Assembly: GCF_051020975.1 (NCBI RefSeq)
Contig: NW_027478158.1
Span: forward strand, 12,834,001-12,898,000
DNA: 64,000 nt
Origin: Osmia lignaria lignaria
Lineage: Eukaryota; Arthropoda; Insecta; Hymenoptera; Megachilidae
Direction: 5' to 3'
Shown here: positions 22,219 to 35,096 of the stretch, in pieces
Layout: every line of letters begins with the position of its first letter
Position numbering within the stretch: the first letter of the stretch is position 1
Translations under genes and position numbers: made by a program
Notes under the pieces: generated by a model
What the model was told of the DNA's origin: nothing
Seen by the model: the letters and a program-made list of their open reading frames with translations, nothing else
Database searches by the model: none

Positions 22219-24794
22219 ACGTCTCTTAACATTTTGCCATAGCTCGCTTCGTTTCCGAGATATTTGCAGATTCAGCTCAAAGGAACGGGCCTGACGGACA
22301 TATTTCGAGATACTTCTTTTTCTTGTTGTTCTTCCTCTGCACAGCTAAGCTGGAAGTGGCATTTACAGCTCGCAATAGTGCAGAGTTATCTCAAAGAAAG
22401 GGGCCACGGTGTTTCTGTATCTCTATTATGTTGGTGCGGCTTCGGAACTTTTAAATATCTTGATATATCTCGAGAACTACGCATCTGATCAAAAAATATC
22501 ATAGAACATAAAAAGTAGGAAACTTAATTCTCTACAAAAAAGGTCTCTTAACATTTTGCCATAGCTCGCTTCGTTTCCGAGATATTTGCAGATTTATCTC
22601 AAGGGAAGGGGCCTAACGGACATATTTCGAGATATTTCTTCTTCTTGTTGTTCTTCTTCTGCACAGCTAAGCTGGAAGTGGCATTTGCGGCTCGCACTAT
22701 TGCAGAGTTATCTCAAAGAAAGGGGCCACGGTGTTTCTGTATCTCTATTATGTTGGTGCGGCTTCGGAACTTTTAAATATCTTGATATATCTCGAGAACT
22801 GCGCATCTGATCAAAAAATATCATAGAACATAAAAAGTAGGAAACTTAATTCTCTACAAAAAAGGTCTCTTAACATTTTGCCATAGCTCGCTTCGTTTCC
22901 GAGATATTTGCAGATTTATCTCAAGGGAAGGGGCCTAACGGACATATTTCGAGTTATTTCTTCTTCTTGTTGTTCTTCCTCTGCACAGCTAAACTGGAAG
23001 TGGCATTTCCAGCTCGCAATAGTGCAGAGTTATCTCAAAGAAAGGGGCCACGGTGTTTCTGTATCTCTATTATGTTGGTGCGGCTTCGGAACTTTTAAAT
23101 ATCTTGATATATCTCGAGAACTACGCATCTGATCAAAAAATATCATAGAACATAAAAAGTAGGAAACTTAATTCTCTACAAAAAAGGTCTCTTAACATTT
23201 TGCCATAGCTCGCTTCGTTTCCGAGATATTTGCAGATTTATCTCAAGGGAAGGGGCCTAACGGACATATTTCGAGATATTTCTTCTTCTTGTTGTTCTTC
23301 TTCTGCACAGCTAAACTGGAAGTGGCATTTCCAGCTCGCAATAGTGCAGAGTTATCTCAAAGAAAGGAGCCACGGTGTTTCTGTATCTCTATTATGTTGG
23401 TGCGGCTTCGGAACTTTTAAATATCTTGATATATCTCGAAAACTACGCTTCTGATCAAAAAATATCATAGAACATAAATTGTAGGAAACATAATTCTCTA
23501 CAAAAAAGGTCTCTCAACATTTTGCCATAGCTCGCTTCGTTTCCGAGATATTTGCAGATATATCTCAAGGGCAGGGGCCTGACGGACATATTTCGAGATA
23601 TTTCTTCTTCTTGTTGTTCTTCTTCTGCACAGCTAAGCTGGAAGTGGCATTTACAGCTCGCAATAGTGCAGAGTTATCTCAAAGAAAGGGGCCACGGTGT
23701 TTCTGTATCTCTATTATGTTGGTGCGGCTTCGGAACTTTTAAATATCTTGATATATCTCGAGAACTGCGCATCTGATCAAAAAATATCATAGAACATAAA
23801 AAGTAGGAAACTTAATTCTCTACAAAAAAGGTCTCTTAACATTTTGCCATAGCTCGCTTCGTTTCCGAGATATTTGCAGATTTATCTCAAGGGAAGGGGC
23901 CTAACGGACATATTTCGAGATATTTCTTCTTCTTGTTGTTCTTCTTCTGCACAGCTAAGCTGGAAGTGGCATTTGCGGCTCGCACTATTGCAGAGTTATC
24001 TCAAAGAAAGGGGCCACGGTGTTTCTGTATCTCTATTATGTTGGTGCGGCTTCGGAACTTTTAAATATCTTGATATATCTCGAGAACTACGCATCTGATC
24101 AAAAAATATCATAGAACATAAAAAGTAGGAAACTTAATTCTCTACAAAAAAGGTCTCTTAACATTTTGCCATATCTCGCTTCGTTTCCGAGATATTTGCA
24201 GATTTATCTCAAGGGAAGGGGCCTGACGGACATATTTCGAGATATTTCTTCTTCTTGTTGTTCTTCTTCTGCACAGCTAAGCTGCAAGTGGCATTTGCGG
24301 CTCGCACTAGTGCAGAGTTATCTCAAAGAAAGGCGCCACGGTGTTTCTGTATCTCTATTATGTTGGTGCGGCTTCGGAACTTTTAAATATCTCGATATAT
24401 CTCGAAAACTACGCTTCTGATCAAAAAGTATCATAGAACATAAAAAGTAGGAAACTTAATTCTCTACAAAAAAGGTCTCTTAACATTTTGCCATAGCTCG
24501 CTTCGTTTCCGAGATATTTGCAGATTTATCTCAAGGGAAGGGGCCTGACGGACATATTTCGAGATATTTCTTCTTCTTGTTGTTCTTCTTCTGCACAGCT
24601 AAGCTGGAAGTGGCATTTGCGGCTCGCACTAGTGCAGAGTTATCTCAAAGAAAGGGGCCACGGTGTTTCTGTATCTCTATTATGTTGGTGCGGCTTCGGA
24701 ACTTTTAAATATCTCGATATATCTCGAAAACTACGCTTCTGATCAAAAAATATCATAGAACATAAATTGTAGGAAACATAATTCTCTACAAAAA
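22219..24794 (+). repeat. block C, HOR copy 1 (8 monomers, 2576 bp)
   Basis: Order: QIQ monomer with gatacttctttttc; cactattgcag monomer; cgagttatttc monomer; aaaggagccac monomer; gggcaggggcc monomer; second cactattgcag monomer; ccatatctcgc monomer with gctgcaagtgg and aaaggcgccac; cggctcgcact monomer. The third to fifth monomers are shared in order with the corresponding stretch of block B, so C is probably a rearranged derivative of B. Confidence 0.9.
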
Positions 24795-27370
24795 ACGTCT
24801 CTTAACATTTTGCCATAGCTCGCTTCGTTTCCGAGATATTTGCAGATTCAGCTCAAAGGAACGGGCCTGACGGACATATTTCGAGATACTTCTTTTTCTT
24901 GTTGTTCTTCCTCTGCACAGCTAAGCTGGAAGTGGCATTTACAGCTCGCAATAGTGCAGAGTTATCTCAAAGAAAGGGGCCACGGTGTTTCTGTATCTCT
25001 ATTATGTTGGTGCGGCTTCGGAACTTTTAAATATCTTGATATATCTCGAGAACTACGCATCTGATCAAAAAATATCATAGAACATAAAAAGTAGGAAACT
25101 TAATTCTCTACAAAAAAGGTCTCTTAACATTTTGCCATAGCTCGCTTCGTTTCCGAGATATTTGCAGATTTATCTCAAGGGAAGGGGCCTAACGGACATA
25201 TTTCGAGATATTTCTTCTTCTTGTTGTTCTTCTTCTGCACAGCTAAGCTGGAAGTGGCATTTGCGGCTCGCACTATTGCAGAGTTATCTCAAAGAAAGGG
25301 GCCACGGTGTTTCTGTATCTCTATTATGTTGGTGCGGCTTCGGAACTTTTAAATATCTTGATATATCTCGAGAACTGCGCATCTGATCAAAAAATATCAT
25401 AGAACATAAAAAGTAGGAAACTTAATTCTCTACAAAAAAGGTCTCTTAACATTTTGCCATAGCTCGCTTCGTTTCCGAGATATTTGCAGATTTATCTCAA
25501 GGGAAGGGGCCTAACGGACATATTTCGAGTTATTTCTTCTTCTTGTTGTTCTTCCTCTGCACAGCTAAACTGGAAGTGGCATTTCCAGCTCGCAATAGTG
25601 CAGAGTTATCTCAAAGAAAGGGGCCACGGTGTTTCTGTATCTCTATTATGTTGGTGCGGCTTCGGAACTTTTAAATATCTTGATATATCTCGAGAACTAC
25701 GCATCTGATCAAAAAATATCATAGAACATAAAAAGTAGGAAACTTAATTCTCTACAAAAAAGGTCTCTTAACATTTTGCCATAGCTCGCTTCGTTTCCGA
25801 GATATTTGCAGATTTATCTCAAGGGAAGGGGCCTAACGGACATATTTCGAGATATTTCTTCTTCTTGTTGTTCTTCTTCTGCACAGCTAAACTGGAAGTG
25901 GCATTTCCAGCTCGCAATAGTGCAGAGTTATCTCAAAGAAAGGAGCCACGGTGTTTCTGTATCTCTATTATGTTGGTGCGGCTTCGGAACTTTTAAATAT
26001 CTTGATATATCTCGAAAACTACGCTTCTGATCAAAAAATATCATAGAACATAAATTGTAGGAAACATAATTCTCTACAAAAAAGGTCTCTCAACATTTTG
26101 CCATAGCTCGCTTCGTTTCCGAGATATTTGCAGATATATCTCAAGGGCAGGGGCCTGACGGACATATTTCGAGATATTTCTTCTTCTTGTTGTTCTTCTT
26201 CTGCACAGCTAAGCTGGAAGTGGCATTTACAGCTCGCAATAGTGCAGAGTTATCTCAAAGAAAGGGGCCACGGTGTTTCTGTATCTCTATTATGTTGGTG
26301 CGGCTTCGGAACTTTTAAATATCTTGATATATCTCGAGAACTGCGCATCTGATCAAAAAATATCATAGAACATAAAAAGTAGGAAACTTAATTCTCTACA
26401 AAAAAGGTCTCTTAACATTTTGCCATAGCTCGCTTCGTTTCCGAGATATTTGCACATTTATCTCAAGGGAAGGGGCCTAACGGACATATTTCGAGATATT
26501 TCTTCTTCTTGTTGTTCTTCTTCTGCACAGCTAAGCTGGAAGTGGCATTTGCGGCTCGCACTATTGCAGAGTTATCTCAAAGAAAGGGGCCACGGTGTTT
26601 CTGTATCTCTATTATGTTGGTGCGGCTTCGGAACTTTTAAATATCTTGATATATCTCGAGAACTACGCATCTGATCAAAAAATATCATAGAACATAAAAA
26701 GTAGGAAACTTAATTCTCTACAAAAAAGGTCTCTTAACATTTTGCCATATCTCGCTTCGTTTCCGAGATATTTGCAGATTTATCTCAAGGGAAGGGGCCT
26801 GACGGACATATTTCGAGATATTTCTTCTTCTTGTTGTTCTTCTTCTGCACAGCTAAGCTGCAAGTGGCATTTGCGGCTCGCACTAGTGCAGAGTTATCTC
26901 AAAGAAAGGCGCCACGGTGTTTCTGTATCTCTATTATGTTGGTGCGGCTTCGGAACTTTTAAATATCTCGATATATCTCGAAAACTACGCTTCTGATCAA
27001 AAAGTATCATAGAACATAAAAAGTAGGAAACTTAATTCTCTACAAAAAAGGTCTCTTAACATTTTGCCATAGCTCGCTTCGTTTCCGAGATATTTGCAGA
27101 TTTATCTCAAGGGAAGGGGCCTGACGGACATATTTCGAGATATTTCTTCTTCTTGTTGTTCTTCTTCTGCACAGCTAAGCTGGAAGTGGCATTTGCGGCT
27201 CGCACTAGTGCAGAGTTATCTCAAAGAAAGGGGCCACGGTGTTTCTGTATCTCTATTATGTTGGTGCGGCTTCGGAACTTTTAAATATCTCGATATATCT
27301 CGAAAACTACGCTTCTGATCAAAAAATATCATAGAACATAAATTGTAGGAAACATAATTCTCTACAAAAA
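24795..27370 (+). repeat. block C, HOR copy 2 (8 monomers, 2576 bp)
   Basis: Repeats copy 1 at +2576. The only difference I noticed by eye is gcacatttatc near 26452 in place of gcagatttatc, so the two copies appear almost identical over 2.5 kb. Confidence 0.9.
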
Positions 27371-28658
27371 ACGTCTCTTAACATTTTGCCATAGCTCGCT
27401 TCGTTTCCGAGATATTTGCAGATTCAGCTCAAAGGAACGGGCCTGACGGACATATTTCGAGATACTTCTTTTTCTTGTTGTTCTTCCTCTGCACAGCTAA
27501 GCTGGAAGTGGCATTTGCAGCTCGCAATAGTGCAGAGTTATCTCAAAGAAAGGGGCCACGGTGTTTCTGTATCTCTATTATGTTGGTGCGGCTTCGGAAC
27601 TTTTAAATATCTCGATATATCTCGAAAACTACGCTTCTGATCAAAAAATATCATAGAACATAAATTGTAGGAAACATAATTCTCTACAAAAAAGGTCTCG
27701 CAACATTTTGCCATAGCTCGCTTCGTTTCCGAGATATTTGCAGATATATCTCAAGGGCAGGGGCCTGACGGACATATTTCGAGATATTTCTTCTTCTTGT
27801 TGTTCTTCTTCTGCACAGCTAAGCTGGAAGTGGCATTTACAGCTCGCAATAGTGCAGAGTTATCTCAAAGAAAGGGGCCACGGTGTTTCTGTATCTCTAT
27901 TATGTTGGTGCGGCTTCGGAACTTTTAAATATCTTGATATATCTCGAGAACTACGCATCTGATCAAAAAATATCATAGAACATAAAAAGTAGGAAACTGA
28001 ATTCTCTACAAAAAAGGTCTCTTAACATTTTGCCATAGCTCGCTTCGTTTCCGAGATATTTGCAGATTTATCTCAAGGGAAGGGGCCTGACGGACATATT
28101 TCGAGATATTTCTTCTTCTTGTTGTTCTTCTTCTGCACAGCTAAGCTGGAAGTGGCATTTGCGGCTCGCACTAGTGCAGAGTTATCTCAAAGAAAGGGGC
28201 CACGGTGTTTCTGTATCTGTATTATGTTGGTGCGGCTTCGGAACTTTTAAATATCTTGATATATCTCGAGAACTACGCATCTGATCAAAAAATATCATAC
28301 AACATAAAAAGTAGGAAACTTAATTCTCTACAAAAAAGGTCTCTTAACATTTCGCCATAGCTCGCTTGGTTTCCGAGATATTTGCAGATTTATCTCAAGG
28401 GAAGGGGCCTGACGGACATATTTCGAGATATTTCTTCTTCTTGTTGTTCTTCTTCTGCACAGCTAAGCTGGAAGTGGCATTTGCGGCTCGCACTAGTGCA
28501 GAGTTATCTCAAAGAAAGGGGCCACGGTGTTTCGGTATCTCTATTATGTTGGTGCGGCATCGGAACTTTTAAATATCTCGATATATCTCGAAAACTACGC
28601 TTCTGATCGAAAAATATCATGGAACATAAATTGTAGGAAACATAATTCTCTACAAAAA
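27371..28658 (+). repeat. block C, HOR copy 3, shortened (4 monomers, 1288 bp)
   Basis: Begins with the gatacttctttttc QIQ monomer, then a gggcaggggcc monomer and two cggctcgcact monomers; four of the eight block C monomers are absent. The opening monomer has the aaaactacgcttct tail instead of the gagaactacgcatct tail it has in copies 1, 2 and 4, consistent with an exchange inside it. The last monomer holds several private changes (cgcttggtttcc, tttcggtatc, ggcatcgg, catggaac). Confidence 0.88.
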
Positions 28659-30268
28659 ACGTCTCTTAACATTTTGCCATAGCTCGCTTCGTTTCCGAGA
28701 TATTTGCAGATTCAACTCAAAGGAACGGGCCTGACGGACATATTTCGAGATACTTCTTTTTCTTGTTGTTCTTCCTCTGCACAGCTAAGCTGGAAGTGGC
28801 ATTTACAGCTCGCAATAGTGCAGAGTTATCTCAAAGAAAGGGGCCACGGTGTTTCTGTATCTCTATTATGTTGGTGCGGCTTCGGAACTTTTAAATATCT
28901 TGATATATCTCGAGAACTACGCATCTGATCAAAAAATATCATAGAACATAAAAAGTAGGAAACTTAATTCTCTACAAAAAAGGTCTCTTAACATTTTGCC
29001 ATAGCTCGCTTCGTTTCCGAGATATTTGCAGATTTATCTCAAGGGAAGGGGCCTAACGGACATATTTCGAGATATTTCTTCTTCTTGTTGTTCTTCTTCT
29101 GCACAGCTAAGCTGGAAGTGGCATTTGCGGCTCGCACTATTGCAGAGTTATCTCAAAGAAAGGGGCCACGGTGTTTCTGTATCTCTATTATGTTGGTGCG
29201 GCTTCGGAACTTTTAAATATCTTGATATATCTCGAGAACTGCGCATCTGATCAAAAAATATCATAGAACATAAAAAGTAGGAAACTTAATTCTCTACAAA
29301 AAAGTTCTCTTAACATTTTGCCATAGCTCGCTTCGTTTCCGAGATATTTGCAGATTTATCTCAAGCGAAGGGGCCTAACGGACATATTTCGAGTTATTTC
29401 TTCTTCTTGTTGTTCTTCCTCTGCACAGCTAAACTGGAAGTGGCATTTCCAGCTCGCAATAGTGCAGAGTTATCTCAAAGAAAGGGGCCACGGTGTTTCT
29501 GTATCTCTATTATGTTGGTGCGGCTTCGGAACTTTTAAATATCTTGATATATCTCGAGAACTACGCATCTGATCAAAAAATATCATAGAACATAAAAAGT
29601 AGGAAACTTAATTCTCTACAAAAAAGGTCTCTTAACATTTTGCCATAGCTCGCTTCGTTTCCGAGATATTTGCAGATTTATCTCAAGGGAAGGGGCCTAA
29701 CGGACATATTTCGAGATATTTCTTCTTCTTGTTGTTCTTCTTCTGCACAGCTAAACTGGAAGTGGCATTTCCAGCTCGCAATAGTGCAGAGTTATCTCAA
29801 AGAAAGGAGCCACGGTGTTTCTGTATCTCTATTATGTTGGTGCGGCTTCGGAACTTTTAAATATCTTGATATATCTCGAGAACTACGCATCTGATCAAAA
29901 AATATCATAGAACATAAAAAGTAGGAAACTTAATTCTCTACAAAAAAGGTCTCTTAACATTTTGCCATAGCTCGCTTCGTTTCCGAGATATTTGCAGATA
30001 TATCTCAAGGGCAGGGGCCTGACGGACATATTTCGAGATATTTCTTCTTCTTGTTGTTCTTCTTCTGCACAGCTAAGCTGGAAGTGGCATTTACAGCTCG
30101 CAATAGTGCAGAGTTATCTCAAAGAAAGGAGCCGCGGTGTTTCTGTATCTCTATTATGTTGGTGCGGCTTCGGAACTTTTAAATATCTCGATATATCTCG
30201 AGAACTACGCATCTGATCAAAAAATATCATAGAACAAAAAAAGTAGGAAACTTAATTCTCTACAAATA
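28659..30268 (+). repeat. block C, HOR copy 4, partial (5 monomers)
   Basis: Five monomers in block C order: gatacttctttttc QIQ, cactattgcag, cgagttatttc, aaaggagccac, gggcaggggcc. Order is then lost. Private substitutions rise toward the end (caagcgaagg at 29365, aaaggagccgcg near 30126, aacaaaaaaag near 30233), which marks the edge of the homogenised block. Confidence 0.87.
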
Positions 30269-30589
30269 AGGTCTCTTAACATTTTGCCATAGCTCGCTTC
30301 GTTTCCGAGATATTTGCAGATTTATCTCAAGGGAAGGGGCTCACGGACATATTTCGAGATATTTCTTCTTCTTGTTGTTCTTCTTCTGCACAGCTAAGCT
30401 GGAAGTGGCATTTGCAGCTCGCAATAGTGCAGAGATATCTCAAAGAAAGGGGCCACGGTGTTTCTGTATCTCTATTATGTTGGTGCGGCTTCGGAACTTT
30501 TAAATATCTTGATATATCTCGAGAACTACGCATCTGATCAAAAAATGTCATAGAACATAAAAAGTAGGAAACTTAATTCTCTACAAAAA
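30269..30589 (+). repeat. 321-bp monomer with 1-base deletion
   Basis: Reads aaggggctcacggac where others read aaggggcctgacggac, a net loss of one base near 30342. It also has gagatatctc at offset 168. The plus-strand frame is shifted by the deletion; a 74-codon minus-strand frame is open only because the usual TAA in that frame is changed. Confidence 0.9.
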
Positions 30590-32843
30590 AGGTCTCTTAA
30601 CATTTTGCCATAGCTCGCTTCGTTTCCGAGATATTTGCATATTTATCTCAAGGGAAGGGGCCTGACGGACATATTTCGAGATATTTCTTCTTCTTGTTGT
30701 TCTTCTTCTGCACAGCTAAACTGGAAGTGGCATTTCCAGCTCGCAATAGTGCAGAGTTATCTCAAAGAAAGGGGCCACGGTGTTTCTGTATGTCTATTAT
30801 GTTGGTGCGGCTTCGGAACTTTTAAATATCTTGATATATCTCGAGAACTACGCATCTGATCAAAAAATATCATAGAACATAAAAAGTAGGAAACTTAATT
30901 CTCTACAAAAAAGGTCTCTTAACATTTTGCCATAGCTCGCTTCGTTTCCGAGATATTTGCAGATATATCTCAAGGGCAGGGGCCTGACGGACATATTTCG
31001 AGATATTTCTTCTTCTTGTTGTTCTTCTTCTGCACAGCTAAGCTGGAAGTGGCATTTACAGCTCGCAATAGTGCAGAGTTATCTCAAAGAAAGGGGCCAC
31101 GGTGTTTCTGTATCTATATTATGTTGGTGCGGCTTCGGAACTTTTAAATATCTTGATATATCTCGAGAACTACGCATCTGATCAAAAAATATCATAGAAC
31201 ATAAAAAGTAGGAAACTTAATTCTCTACAAAAAAGGTCTCTTAACATTTTGCCATAGCTCGCTTCGTTTCCGAGATATTTGCAGATTTATCTCAAGGGAA
31301 GGGGCCTGACGGACATATTTCGAGATATTTCTTCTTCTTGTTGTTCTTCTTCTGCACAGCTAAGCTGGAAGTGGCATTTGCGGCTCGCACTAGTGCAGAG
31401 TTATCTCAAAGAAAGTTGCCACGGTGTTTCTGTATCTGTATTATGTTGGTGCGGCTTCGGAACTTTTAAATATCTTGATATATCTCGAGAACTACGCATC
31501 TGATCAAAAAATATCATAGAACATAAAAAGTAGGAAACTTAATTCTCTACAAAAAAGGTCTCTTAACATTTTGCCATAGCTCGCTTCGTTTCCGAGATAT
31601 TTGCAGATTTATCTCAAGGGAAGGGGCCTGACGGACATATTTCGAGATATTTCTTCTTCTTGTTGTTCTTCTTCTGCACAGCTAAGCTGGAAGTGGCATT
31701 TGCGGCTCGCACTATTGCAGAGTTATCTCAAAGAAAGGGGCCACGGTGTTTCTGTATCTCTATTATGTTGGTGCGGCTTCGGAACTTTTAAATATCTCGA
31801 TATATCTCGAAAACTACGCTTCTGATCAAAAAATATCATAGAACGTAAATTGTAGGAAATATTATTCTCTACAAAAAAGGTCTCTTAACATTTTGCCATA
31901 GCTCGCTTCGTTTCCGAGATATTTGCAGATTCATCTCAAGGGAAGGGGTCTGACGGACATATTTCGAGATATTTCTTCTTCTTGTTGTTCTTCTTCTGCA
32001 CAGCTAAGCTCGAAGTGGCATTTGCAGCTCGCAATAGTGCAGAGTTATCTCAAAGAAAGAGGCCACGGTGTTTCTGTACCTCTATTATGTTGGTGCAGCT
32101 TCGGAACTTTTAAATATCTTGATATATCTCGAGAACTACGCATCTGATCAAAAAATATCATCCAACATAAAAAGTAGGAAACTTAATTCTCTACAAAAAA
32201 GGTCTCTTAACATTTTGCCATAGCTCGCTTCGTTTCCGAGATATTTGCAGATTTATCTCAAGGGAAGGGGCCTGACGGACATATTTCGAGATATTTCTTC
32301 TTCTTGTTGTTCTTCTTCTGCACAGCTAAGCTGGAAGTGGCATTTGCGGCTCGCACTAGTGCAGAGTTATCTCAAAGAAAGGGGCCACGGTGTTTCTGTA
32401 TCCCTGTTATGTTGGTGCGGCTTCGGAACTTTTAAATATCTTGATATATCTCGAGAACTACGAATCTGATCAAAAAATATCATAGAACATAAAAAGTAGG
32501 AAACTTAATTCTCTACAAAAAAGGTCTCTTAACATTTTGCCATAGCTCGCTTCGTTTCCGAGATATTTGCAGATATATCTCAAGGGAAGGGGCCTGACGG
32601 ACATATTTCGAGATATTTCTTCTTCTTGTTGTTCTTCTTCTGCACAGCTAAGCTGGAAGTGGCATTTACAGCTCGCAATAGTGCAGAGTAATCTCAAAGA
32701 AAGGGGCCACGGTGTTTCTGTATCTCTAATATGTTGGTGCGGCTTCGGAACTTTTAAATATCTTGATATATCTCGAGAACTACGCATCTGATCAAAAAAT
32801 ATCATAGAACATGAAAAGTAGGAAACTTAATTCTCTACAAAAA

Positions 32844-33164
32844 AGGTCTCTTAACATTTTGCCATAGCTCTCTTCGTTTCCGAGATATTTGCAGATTTAT
32901 CTCAGGGAAGGGGCCTGACGGACATATTTCGAGATATTTCTTCTTCTTGTTGTTCTTCTTCTGCACAGCTAAGCTGGAAGTGGCATTTGCGGCTCGCACT
33001 GGTGCACAGTTATCTCAAAGAAAGGGGCCACGGTGTTTCTGTATCTCTATTATGTTGGTGCGGCTTCGGAACTTTTAAATATCTTGATATATCTCGAGAA
33101 CTACGCATCTGATCAAAAAATATCATAGAACATAAAAAGTAGGAAACTTAATTCTCTACAAAAA
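32844..33164 (+). repeat. 321-bp monomer with 1-base deletion
   Basis: Reads tatctcagggaagg in place of tatctcaagggaagg near 32904, removing one A. It also has private changes cgcactggtgcacag near 32995. The monomer lies in the unordered zone and I see no second copy of the deletion. Confidence 0.9.
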
Positions 33165-35096
33165 AGGTCTCTTAACATTTTGCCATAGCTCGCTTCGTTT
33201 CCGAGATATTTGCAGATTTATCTCAAGGGAAGGGGCCTGACGGACATATTTCGAGATATTTCTTCTTCTTGTTGTTCTTCTTCTGCACAGCTAAGCTGGA
33301 AGTGGCATTTGCAGCTCGCACTAGTGCAGAGTTATCTCAAAGAAAGGGGCCACGGTGTTTCTGTATCTCTATTATGTTGGTGCGGCCTCGGAACTTTTAA
33401 ATATCTTGATATATCTCGAGAACTACGCATCTGATCAAAAAATATCATAGAACATGAAAAGTAGGAAACTTAATTCTCTACAAAAAAGGTCTCTTAACAT
33501 TTTGCCATAGCTCGCTTCGTTTCCGAGATATTTGCAGATTTATCTCAAGGGAAGGGGCCTGACGGACATATTTCGAGATATTTCTTCTTCTTGTTGTTCT
33601 TCTTCTGCACAGCTAAGCTGGAAGTGGCATTTGCAGCTCGCACTAGTGCAGAGTTATCTCAAAGAAAGGGGCCACGGTGTTTCTGTATCTCTATTATGTT
33701 GGTGCGGCTTCGGAACTTTTAAATATCTCGATATATCTCGAAAACTACGCTTCCGATCAAAAAATATCGTAGAACATAAATTATAGGAAACATAATTCTC
33801 TACAAAAAAGGGCTCCTAACATTTTGCGATAGCTCGCTTCGTTTCCGAGATATTTGCAGATTTATCTCAAGGGAAGGGGCCTGACGGACATATTTCGAGA
33901 TATTTCTTCTTCTTGTTGTTCTTCTTCTGCACAGCTAAGCTGGAAGTGGCATTTGCGGCTCGCACTAGTGCAGAGTTATCTCAAAGAACGGGGCCACGGT
34001 GTTTCTGTATCCCTATTATGTTGGTGCGGCTTCGGAACTTTTAAATATCTTGATATATCTCGAGAACTACGCATCTGATCAAAAAATATCATAGAACATA
34101 GAAAGTAGGAAACTTAATTCTCTACAAAAAAGGTCTCTTAACATTTTGCCATAGCTCGCTTCGTTTCCGAGATATTTGCAGATTTATCTCAAGGGAAGTG
34201 GCCTGACGGACATATTTCGAGATATTTCTTCTTCTTGTTGTTCTTCTTCTGCACAGCTAAGCTGGAAGTGGCATTTGCGGCTCGCACTAGTGCAGAGTTA
34301 TCTCAAAGAAAGGGGCCACGGTGTTTCTGTATCCCTATTATGTTGGTGCGGCTTCGGAACTTTTAAATATCTCGATATATCTGGAAAACTACGCTTCTGA
34401 TCAAAAAATATCATAGAACATAAATTGTAGGAAACATAATTCTCTACAAAAAACGTCTCTTAAAATTTTGCCATAGCTCGCTTCGTTTCCGAGATATTTG
34501 CAGATATATCTCAAGGGAGGGGGCCTGACGGACATATTTCGAGATATTTCTTCTTCTTGTTGTTCTTCTTCTGCACAGCTAAGCTGGAAGTGGCATTTAC
34601 AGCTCGCAATAGTGCAGAGTTATCTCAAAGAAAGGGGCCACGGTGTTTCTGTATCTCTATTATGTTGGTGCGGCTTCGGAACTTTTAAATATCTTGATAT
34701 ATCTCGAGAACTACGCATCTGATCAAAAAATATCATAGAACATGAAAAGTAGGAAACTTAATTCTCTACAAAAAAGGTCTCTTAACATTTTGCCATAGCT
34801 CTCTTCGTTTCCGAGATATTTGCAGATTTATCTCAAGGGAAGGGGCCTGACGGACATATTTCGAGATATTTCTTCTTCTTGTTGTTCTTCTTCTGCACAG
34901 CTAAGCTGGAAGTGGCATTTGCAGCTCGCAATAGTGCAGAGTTATCTCAAAGAAAGGGGCCACGGTGTTTCTGTATCTCTATTATGTTGGTGCGGCTTCG
35001 GAACTTTTAAATATCTCGATATATCTCGAAAACTACGCTTCTGATCAAAAAATATCATAGAACGTAAATTGTAGGAAATATTATTCTCTACAAAAA

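Larger units (their letters stand above)
30269..35096 (+). repeat. unordered monomer zone 1 (15 monomers)
   Basis: No whole-monomer period was found here. Most monomers have private substitutions, such as gaaagttgcc near 31415, gctcgaagtgg near 32007, gagtaatctc near 32688 and gggaagtggcc near 34194. Two of the six indels of the window fall here (30342 and 32904). The pattern suggests older or less recently homogenised satellite between two HOR blocks. The aaaactacgcttct tail is rarer here than in the flanking blocks. Confidence 0.85.

Noticed and set aside
32470..32805. 111-codon minus-strand open frame
   Set aside because: It is the reverse of ordinary satellite. It is long only because catgaaaagt supplies an ATG and nearby stops are changed (gagtaatctc); neighbouring monomers have stops in the same frame.
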